Shown: piece after piece, positions 56,447 to 64,000 of the stretch | Numbering within the stretch: the stretch's first letter is position 1 | Layout of the letters: each line of letters starts with the position of its first letter | Origin: Ophiosphaerella korrae | Lineage: Eukaryota > Ascomycota > Dothideomycetes > Pleosporales > Phaeosphaeriaceae | NCBI GenBank assembly: GCA_028456385.1 | Contig: JALNQF010000041.1 | Location: 62,001 to 126,000 of the forward strand | Reading direction: 5' to 3' | DNA length: 64,000 nt | The notes under the pieces: generated by a model | Told to the model about the DNA's origin: nothing | Seen by the model: only the letters and a program-made list of their open reading frames with translations | Database searches by the model: none | Position numbers and translations under genes: made by a program

Positions 56447-58618
56447 GTTTGTCGAGGGTGCAGTTCAAGCGTTGGCCAAGTAACTCTGTTTGCTTAGTTT
56501 CGTTGGCGCAGCGGGCGGTGGCGTCGGCGGCGAAAGTCGCAACACACAAAGGTCAAGCGGGACCCTGGAGATGGGAATAAGACGACCTGTGTCGAGGAGA
56601 AGTGCGTCTAAGTAGACAGGCAGGGAGGAAGAGATGCTGAGGCAAGAAGAAAGCCTGGGAGCGCCTACGGTAACACACTTGACCGGTATTTTTGGACGGG
56701 CAAGATTGCGGCGAAGCAAAGCAAGGTGCCACAAACCGACGCCGATAGGGCACAGCAAGCAGGAAGGCTGAAAGATGCACTGGAAGGTTACTGTGAAGCC
56801 GGCAACATCCTCTCACCACATGACGAGTGACCCTGGGCATGGCTAGGTTTATATACTGCCCAACCGCCTGGTCCAGCAATAAATGCTTGGGGGTGGGCGC
56901 AATGAATTGCAGGGCAGGCATGACTGGGCACGTCCGTAAAGAGCAGGAGCCGAATGTTTCTCACTCTTGGCGGCGGTCATGGCGGACCATACCAAGCACT
57001 TCTTCTCGATAAGCGTTAGGCGTTGGGACCGATAGAATGCGAGAAATTTGCGACAGCGCGGCAGACTCTGCGCTGTGATGGCGCTGCACTAGGCAGACGT
57101 GTCCCTGGCGAGGCAGACATTGAGGGCGCAACAAGCGCACACTTGGTATCTGCCGGGACAGACAAGGACCGACAAGGGCATGGCTCCCCGCTTCGCTGTT
57201 GCTTGAGTGGACGCTGCTGATGGCCGCACTAGGCCACATGCAGCCTACCCCCCCCCCCCGCCTCGACCGAATCACACACGCGCGCCATCATCGCCACCCG
57301 GCCTCTTACGCCAGCAGACATCGCAGTCTCCGATACTGTGGGGTTGGTTCGCGTGCTTCGTTATCAAAATACGGTCCGCAGCTGTCGAACCAGCAGGAGA
57401 CCCATCCTTGGCCGCATCTTGTCCATGGCCCGCCGTTGTCTGCGCAGGCTTGGTCACCTGTCCATCTCATCACGTATGCGATTCCTTCGCCATATCATTG
57501 CAAATTAAGCCCTGTCGAACCGCACTAGAACATCACTCGCATGCCGTCCAACGCAAATGCATAGACCCTTCTAGCTTTGCTTTCGGCAGTGAACCGAGCG
57601 TTTGGCCCAGGCCTCCCAGTCGCGACATAGCCCCGAGTCGACCCGCATTCGTTATCAGGCCTTCCTGAAGGATCTGCTAGTGTCCTTTTTAGTCTACTGT
57701 TTGAACGCTCTGCTATCAGAAAACACCCCCTTTTCTCTAGATTATAACTCTAACAATTCACAAACACTTGCTTCGACTGACAATAAAAAATCTCAACTTC
57801 TCTTACATGGCGACCACGCAAACCACCTCCCATCCCACACTGCTGGCCCTCCCCTCAAATACACGTATCTATTTACAATTAAACCCAACTAGCGTGCACC
57901 AACTCAGCCTCAACTACTCATGCATCACTAACCTAAATCTCACTCCCTTTTACATTTTTACATGATCAAAACCCATCCTTACATAAGGAAAAACCATCAA
58001 ACAGCCACACCACCTGCCGCCAAGGCGGCTCAAGATACAAAAGTATGGGGCCCGGAGAATCCGGGGTAATCATGATCGAACCACTACCACCCACATTGAA
58101 TTTTCAACCTTCTAGCCGACGCGCAAACGTAAACACACCGTAGTACATCCGCCTACGTCAGGGACGTGCGCCCCGCCAAGTATGTAGGGCGTCGCATGTG
58201 TGACTTGAGGCTGAGGGATTAATTTGGCTTAGGCCTGCAATCCACGTGTAGGTCCGCGTACGGATCAAATCTATGTCGTGGTTGGAGTCTTGGAGAGAGA
58301 GGGGGTTGAGAAGAGATTTTCTACGCTGCAGATGAGGATGAGTTGCGACCAATGGCAGGGTGCGTGTTGGAAGCTGATCATCCGATGACAAGATTGGGGT
58401 GCTTTGTTGATAGCATATTTCGTGTGAAGTCGGAATGAGGTAAGATAAAATGATGGGCAGGGCGTGGACTAGATGCTTCGTGGCTACCATGGTAGTGGGC
58501 CTAGGGTTTATTGATGTACGTCTGTGATACCAGCCATCGGTCAGTTATGTATATATACGACGAACGACGTATTATTTACCTCTTCACCCTCCTTCTATCT
58601 CGACTATCAAGTCAAGAC
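56447..58618. other. Promoter of the amino-acid permease and spacer, 2.2 kb
   Basis: The first 450 bp are the presumed leader and core promoter of the permease. From 56.9 to 57.9 kb overlapping ORFs of up to 153 codons occur in GC-rich sequence with no protein character. A C12 run lies at 57248-57259. The final 700 bp approach the 3' end of the monooxygenase gene and hold nothing recognisable. Confidence 0.5.
56848..56855 (-). promoter_or_regulatory. TATA box candidate for the amino-acid permease
   Basis: TATATAAA on the minus strand in a GC-richer context, about 400 bp upstream of the permease ATG. Its quality is good but the distance implies a long leader. Confidence 0.35.
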
Positions 58619-60546
58619 TCACTCCCCTCTCACAATATACTCGTCACCAAGCGTAGCCCCACCCAAGATATGAATTAACCCCTCGTCATACAATGGCTGC
58701 ACATCTTTTCCATCCTCATCCAAACACCCAAGGTAATTCGTTATATCACGACCATCAAACTCTCTAATCTCAAACCCATTCCCCATAAATGCAAACATAT
58801 TCTCGTCCCAGTACTCAATCTCGTAGTCCTCGTACCGCGGTGCCTGCATCATCTGCAAGAAATGCAGACGTGAGCCAGGCCATATGGCTGCTTGGCCATC
58901 TACTTTTCCTTGCTTAAACCATGAACGGCACGGCGATGTCCATGCCGTGCGTTTCAAGTAGAAGTCGGCATGCTGGCGGAAGTGTTGTGAAGCACGAAGT
59001 TTTGGGGTAAGCGATTTGATGTTCTCGGCTTGTACTTTTGCAATGGCTTGGAAGATATACCGTGTCCATTGTTCAATTAGTGGCATGAACGAGCCGTGAC
59101 CTAGGGGCCCATATGGCCCACAAAAACTGAAGGTATTAGGAAAGTTGGGAATGCCGACACTGAGATATGATGTTGCACCGTTGGACCATAAGTCTCGTAA
59201 GTCGGTGTTGTTTGCAATGAATGGGAAGCGAGGTAGCCATGAAGTATCAAAGCCGGTTGCACATATTATGACGTCAACTTCATGTTCCATGCCTTCCTGA
59301 TCTCTGAAACCGGTTGGTGTAATCGATGCAATACTATCAGTGTAAATGGTTGCATTGTCGGCAACAAGCGCCTCTAGATACCCTGGGGCGGGTGTCGGAC
59401 GGCGACACCCAGGGTTGAAGTCCTTTGGGATCATCTTCTCGGCTAGTCGAGGGTCGTCGTTCAACTTCTTGCGCATCTCGAGGTCGGCATATTCACGAGC
59501 TAGACGGGCTTCGGTGCTACCCTTTAAGATGAACTTGAATCGTTGGTTCAACTCATTTTCAATCTGTTTACGATATTCGAGGTATCTTTTGGGATTGTTT
59601 TTAAGGAACTCGATTTGCTCATCACTGTCTAAAAGGGGTCAACGTCATTGCCCGTGAGATTAGGAACGACCTTACAGCGAAAATTGGCCCCGTCCGTCCC
59701 TGCCCATCTCTGAGCAAAGCCTGCCGTAATCCAGATTGGTGAGCGAATCCAATGGTATAGATGTTTTACCTTCTTCTGTATCGCAGCGACAATCTGTACA
59801 CCTGAACTTCCCGCCCCAATAACTGCTACTCGCTTGTTGGATATGTCATATCCTTCGTCATAGTGAGCAGAATGCATCAATTTCCCCTGAAAGTCATGCA
59901 AGCCTGGGACGTCTGGCCATTTCCACTTGTTCAGAACGCCCCCAGCGTTGATGAAGAACTCGGCACTGTCATCAGTTACTTCATCAGTTTCTAGATTTCG
60001 GACTTTGAAACGCCAAACACCTGCGAGGCTGTCCCATTCGACATGCTCGATATGATGGCGAAGCTTGATATATTTGTTTATGAAATTATTATCGCGCTCA
60101 ATGGCTTTCAGGTATTCCCAAATCTCTGGAGAGTATGAATAGTAGTGTGACCAGGGCTGGATTTTCCAAGAGAACTGGTAGTTGACTGAGGGGATATCGC
60201 AAGCACAGCCTGGGTATCTGTTCTCCAACCAAGTTCCGCCAATGTCATGGTTCTTCTCGTAACAAACCATGTCAAGGTTCTCCATCTCTTCTTCGGCTTT
60301 CTTGAAGAAGTTTAGAGATGATGCGCCGGCTCCCATGAGAATGACTTTGATTCTTTTCTTTGTACCCATTGGCTGTTCCTTGATTCGGTAGCCATGTTCG
60401 TCCGTCTCAGGTGGTAGTTGGTCACGAATGTTCATGTTGGCATCGGAGGCATCGCTTGGTGTGGCATATGAATCCTTAGGATCTGACTGTATGCCCATAC
60501 TGGCTTCGACAACAGCAGTTTTTTTCTCGACAATATATGGGACCAA
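58619..60546 (-). CDS. Baeyer-Villiger-type flavin monooxygenase
   Basis: Two exons on the minus strand, 60546-59676 and 59628-58619. The 47-nt intron (GTAAGG...TTTTAG) joins NFR-Y-SDEQIEFL; 626 aa. Seen: FAD-binding strand VILMGAGASSLNFF (last Gly of GxGxxG replaced by Ser), then GGTWLENRYPGCACDIPSV as in class B monooxygenases, FQGKLMHSAHYDEG at the BVMO fingerprint (final Trp replaced by Tyr), the NADPH Rossmann VAVIGAGSSGVQI, and ICATGFDTSWLP. No signal peptide, so probably cytosolic. Family knowledge: NADPH- and O2-dependent oxidation of ketones to esters or lactones; related enzymes act in secondary metabolism, but no biosynthetic cluster partner is visible here. An alternative start is the internal ATG at 60498 (MGIQSDPK). 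Confidence 0.93.
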
Positions 60547-61878
60547 GAACTAAATTGGGAGTTTAATCAGATGATTGCGGGGGTAATGGACGGATGGGAA
60601 ATGTAAATATGCTGTAGGAGAGCCGTGTGACTAGTCTTATGCCAACGTCAGCCAGCCTTTAGGCCTCGGACATGACTGATCGGGAGAGAGCACTGCTCAC
60701 AGCAGCACTGCGATGTACCTAGGTTGAGCTAGAGTGCCAGTGGATGCGGGGTAATTTCACACCACGAGCTGTGCTGATAGATAGAGCCATATGCATGCGA
60801 TAGAGAATTTCAGGGTCTGAGTCGAAACCGACGACTATGAGTAAGCTTCTGTACCACATCATCCATATCTTTCTCTCGTAAGGCCGGCAAATACAGTACT
60901 GGGCATGGTGAATGACGCAGAGGCTGGTGTGATATTGGGTGACAGTTGCGCAGCCGTGAGCTGCACTTGTCCATGCTTGGTACCTAGGCCCAATGCTTGG
61001 GTGCGTGTTGGGTAGCTTGGGTTCCTTTGCGCGCTTCACTGGGGCCACTTGATACAGGGAGGAGATGAGATGAGACGCGCTGGCGATGAGAAGGCTGAAG
61101 TTCAGCTGGGTTGGGCGTCTCAATCCGGCAAGTGTACTGCACAGGCGGCAACGCGCCGACGGCAGCAGCATCAACGCGCAGCCCTCTCTTCCCAAGCATC
61201 TAGTGCAATGGGGCATGCGTGGGCATATGGCGGCAGGAGGCGATGCGCATGAAAAGGGAGTGGTTCATTTTGGGGCGGATGAGGCTTGCCAGCCCTGGTT
61301 GGCCCGCCCGTAAGGCGCCTCCGAAGGCGGTTCGCTTGGGGTCAGCATGGAGCTTGCTAGCAGCCGCAGCATGTGGACAGAACATGAAGTGCTCATCGCC
61401 GCCAACACAGCTTCACGAAGAAACTAGCTTCTGCCAGATATTTCTCCGTCTCCGGCAGTGGCCCGGCTCCCATCTACCCTCTGCCACCCTCCAAGACTCG
61501 TCCAGCGCAGCGCATTGCCCACCACGACCCACCCCCGCGCTTCGTTTACCCAAGACATTATTATTTGACGATTCGCCTGGAGGCCCGCCCAAACACGCAA
61601 CCTCCCGTGCTACCCTATCCTCCCTACAGCTAGCCACAACACATCCCAGCGTCTCCAGCCTCTGGCGCAATCGCTGCCGAGCGCACGGTAATCTTCTTGC
61701 CACAATACTCTTCGCCCGCCCTCTGCTGCTCACGCTGGCCTAGGCCACCGTCCCGTTTGCGCTCAGCCCAACCGTCCCGGTCATGCTGCCCGCGCAACCT
61801 CACAACCTCGTCAGGTAGCCTCGTGAATGACGTCTGCGACCTCAGTCACCACCACCTCCACCATCACCACCACCCATC
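60547..61878. other. Upstream region of the Rho-GEF-like gene, 1.3 kb
   Basis: Divergent region between the monooxygenase start (minus) and the gene at 61879 (plus). The half nearest the latter is C-rich and ends in a CACCAT-repeat leader. A 174-codon ORF at 61219-61743 and its overlaps look like GC-rich chance frames. Confidence 0.5.
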
Positions 61879-64000
61879 ATGTCCTACTACGGCAACGGCC
61901 AGAATTACTACAATCCCACTATACCCCACTCTAGCAATGGCAGCGCAGCGGGCCAGTATCAGGATCCGTACGCTCGCAGGTCGCCAAGCACTGAGCATGG
62001 AGACCAGGCCAATGGAGCTGCTGCCGGCTACGGCTACCCACCTGCCAGGCGCGACAGCTACACGCAGCGCCAGAACGATGAGCTGTTCATGGGAGCGACC
62101 TCCCCACAGCTAAGCCAGGGGCCAGCCTCCCCCGCCGCGGGCGGATACAGCAGTGCCTACGGCTACCCACCCCAACAACAACAGTCACAGCAATACAACC
62201 CACAAAACTACGGCTCCTCTGCCATAGCCCTGCCGAATCCCCAACACTATGGCGGCGTCAACAGGACTTTCGCTCCGCCAGCTTCCTCGGCTCCACAGCC
62301 CTACAACCCAGCCGCCTACGCAGATAATAGCCTCAACAGGACAAATACAGTCAGCCATCCATATGGCTTCTCTCCAACCTCGCCCAGCACAGGCTACCCT
62401 CCGCCTGCGCAGTATCAGCAATCCGCGCAATCTTCCTTCGGAAGAACGTCATCTGTGGGAGGAAGAACGGCAGCATATACCGCTCCTGCTCCCCCACCGC
62501 TGCCTGTGCCTCCTGGAAGTGCGCCTTTGCCTTCAGAAGACTGGAGTAATAACTACCCTGTTCGACACCACTCCAATGCCTCGTCCCAGGGCTACTACCC
62601 CTCAGGACATGCCCCACTTCCTTCGCCACCAGCTGGCGATAGCGGCTATAACTTGCAGCAGCGGTCTGACAGATACCCCTCGGTTTCTAGCCACCATTCA
62701 AATGCACTCCCACCCACACCTGAGGTACCCCCCCATGGCTCACCCCATCGATCCAGTACTGTTTCTTCACGCCCATTACCCCCACCCCCCCAAGAGTCTG
62801 ATAGCGACGAATATTTCACGCGCCATAATGATCCACAGTACCACAATCAAGATGCATTGTTTGATGATATTTTGGGCATGACCAGGACTAGTGGGGCGTC
62901 CAGCCCCCAGGCGTTAGGCTCCGTGCAACAGCCAAATGGCCAGTACTACAGCAACATGGACAGGCATTCCTCAGGCCGGAATGGCAACCATGTAAACGGA
63001 GGCCATCTTTCACCTCCTTACCCTGCACAGAACACATACACCAGTGATGAAAGCGACGTGGAAGCAGCTGCTGGTTTGGCTGCGTTGCGTATGGCGGAAG
63101 AACAGGAACGTGAAGATGAGGCCCGCAGGCAAAGTGGAGGTGCTGGTCTTTATAGTTCCCATGTGACCCTCCAATCTCCACAATTCTCCACGGACCCCCA
63201 TCGACACCAAGGGGGAAATGGTAGCGACAGCGACTATCTCGGTGCCGGGGTCGATGTCAGCCAGTTTGGAGGCATGCCAAACTATTACGGCGGTGCGCAA
63301 AATCAACCTGCATCTGGAACGGGTTACTCAGTAGCAACTTCAGGTTCACAACGGCTGCCAGAGCCGCCATCATTCTCACGCAATGTACGTGTCGATACAT
63401 TCGGCACAGGTGGACTAGAGGAACCCAGTGCACGTCGGCGGAGTTACGACGAAGGTGACGAAGTAACGTTGATGGACAGTACATCAGCCATGTCCGGTTC
63501 CACTCTCGATGCATCAACAGTGATGCCTGGTGAACCACCAGATTTGTTCTACCACCCAGGAATGTCAAACCGGCCACTGCCACCCCCACCGGCAAGCAAC
63601 AACAGAGGGCGGCTGAACCATCAAAGTACGAGTTCCACCGGTTCATATGAGTATTGGAGAAATGCTCCAGGAGCACGCGAATCGTATCCCTCTAATCCTA
63701 ATGCGATGGGCCTGGCATCTCCAACTGGCACGACTGTGCCTCGTTCCATTTCACTTCTACAACATAGCAACTCCCCGCAAGCGAATCCACTCCCACGATC
63801 AAAGACAGATGCAGAACCAAGTCACAGACCTCGTCCAGCTGCCAACCGTAACACCTATTATGGAGGCGCCATTGACAGTGATGGTAACACTTTGACACCG
63901 GGTAGTGCAGAAGCGGTGGCACTGGATTTGCCAACTATTCCCGCAGGCAGACGCTTCAATCCTTCAAAACTTTCTAGTAACGACTTTAGGAGATGCGCCG
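61879..64000 (+). CDS. Rho guanine-nucleotide exchange factor-like protein, N-terminal part (3' end beyond window)
   Basis: Start CATC-ATG at 61879 ([13 protein letters not shown]). The frame is open without interruption to the window end, 707 codons so far. Seen: a long disordered region rich in Tyr, Pro, Ser and Gln with SH3-ligand-like proline runs ([19 protein letters not shown]), a short helical piece [22 protein letters not shown] (about 396-417), and near the end [22 protein letters not shown]. That last segment resembles the start of the DEP region in fungal Rom1/Rom2-type Rho1 exchange factors. If so, DEP, DH, PH and CNH domains should follow outside the window. Family knowledge: such GEFs activate Rho1 in cell-wall-integrity signalling. 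The assignment depends on one short segment and on N-terminal style. Confidence 0.65.
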   Translation, partial: MSYYGNGQNYYNPTIPHSSNGSAAGQYQDPYARRSPSTEHGDQANGAAAGYGYPPARRDSYTQRQNDELFMGATSPQLSQGPASPAAGGYSSAYGYPPQQQQSQQYNPQNYGSSAIALPNPQHYGGVNRTFAPPASSAPQPYNPAAYADNSLNRTNTVSHPYGFSPTSPSTGYPPPAQYQQSAQSSFGRTSSVGGRTAAYTAPAPPPLPVPPGSAPLPSEDWSNNYPVRHHSNASSQGYYPSGHAPLPSPPAGDSGYNLQQRSDRYPSVSSHHSNALPPTPEVPPHGSPHRSSTVSSRPLPPPPQESDSDEYFTRHNDPQYHNQDALFDDILGMTRTSGASSPQALGSVQQPNGQYYSNMDRHSSGRNGNHVNGGHLSPPYPAQNTYTSDESDVEAAAGLAALRMAEEQEREDEARRQSGGAGLYSSHVTLQSPQFSTDPHRHQGGNGSDSDYLGAGVDVSQFGGMPNYYGGAQNQPASGTGYSVATSGSQRLPEPPSFSRNVRVDTFGTGGLEEPSARRRSYDEGDEVTLMDSTSAMSGSTLDASTVMPGEPPDLFYHPGMSNRPLPPPPASNNRGRLNHQSTSSTGSYEYWRNAPGARESYPSNPNAMGLASPTGTTVPRSISLLQHSNSPQANPLPRSKTDAEPSHRPRPAANRNTYYGGAIDSDGNTLTPGSAEAVALDLPTIPAGRRFNPSKLSSNDFRRCA

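Noticed and set aside
57207..57668. ORF of 153 codons in the permease upstream region
   Set aside because: Pro/His-rich GC-driven frame crossing a C12 run, no start context or motif.
61219..62113. ORFs of 174 and 138 codons before and overlapping the Rho-GEF-like start
   Set aside because: They overlap the open frame starting at 61879, which has a typical N-terminus and continues to the window end.
1..64000. CRISPR arrays, bacterial operons or phage features
   Set aside because: No regularly spaced direct repeats, and spliceosomal introns throughout show eukaryotic DNA.

Overview
The window is nuclear DNA of a filamentous ascomycete, most likely a dothideomycete of the Pleosporales type. 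Four things point there. The introns are short (47-135 nt) with GT-AG ends. The genes are compact and scattered on both strands. The gene set is fungal: Tps1, a Hal4/Sat4-type kinase, ACS-type and YAT-type permeases, HeLo and F-box proteins. AT-rich gene-poor tracts carry broken genes full of stop codons, as repeat-induced point mutation (RIP) would leave. The species is not determined.

Layout. 1-2229: 3' part of a DDHD-family phospholipase gene. 2687-7090: one long gene (about 1,422 aa) joining a HeLo-like region, a pseudokinase, IQ-like helices and a trypsin-fold protease with an intact catalytic triad. 7330-7978: a non-autonomous Tc1/mariner remnant, followed by 5 kb without a supportable gene. 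13164-15761: a large disordered protein. 19176-20993: an F-box protein gene interrupted by a TAG. 24686-26803: a Hal4/Sat4-type kinase with kilobases of empty flank on both sides. 30304-34164: a HIRIP3-like histone chaperone and trehalose-6-phosphate synthase sharing a divergent promoter. 35420-36567: a second F-box-like gene. 37353-40252: a membrane spermidine-synthase-like protein and a CCDC97-like protein, again divergent. 40306-42092: an ACS-family permease, convergent with the CCDC97-like gene.

42-54 kb is an accessory, AT-rich stretch. It holds one apparently intact multi-pass membrane protein (44172-45341), relics of a P-loop NTPase (minus strand) and of an AAA+ ATPase (plus strand), a trace of an MFS transporter, a small double-zinc-finger gene and one doubtful small ORF. 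After it come an amino-acid permease (54556-56446), a Baeyer-Villiger-type flavin monooxygenase (58619-60546) and the 5' part of a Rho-GEF-like gene (61879 to the window end).

Most genes are independent housekeeping or transport functions. The candidate for something new is the HeLo-pseudokinase-IQ-protease protein, whose layout resembles a self-contained cell-death or incompatibility effector. Decayed P-loop and AAA+ ATPase genes elsewhere in the window suggest turnover of genes of the same broad kind. All splice models were derived by eye from GT/AG sites and reading-frame continuity. Family names rest on motif recognition, not on database searches.
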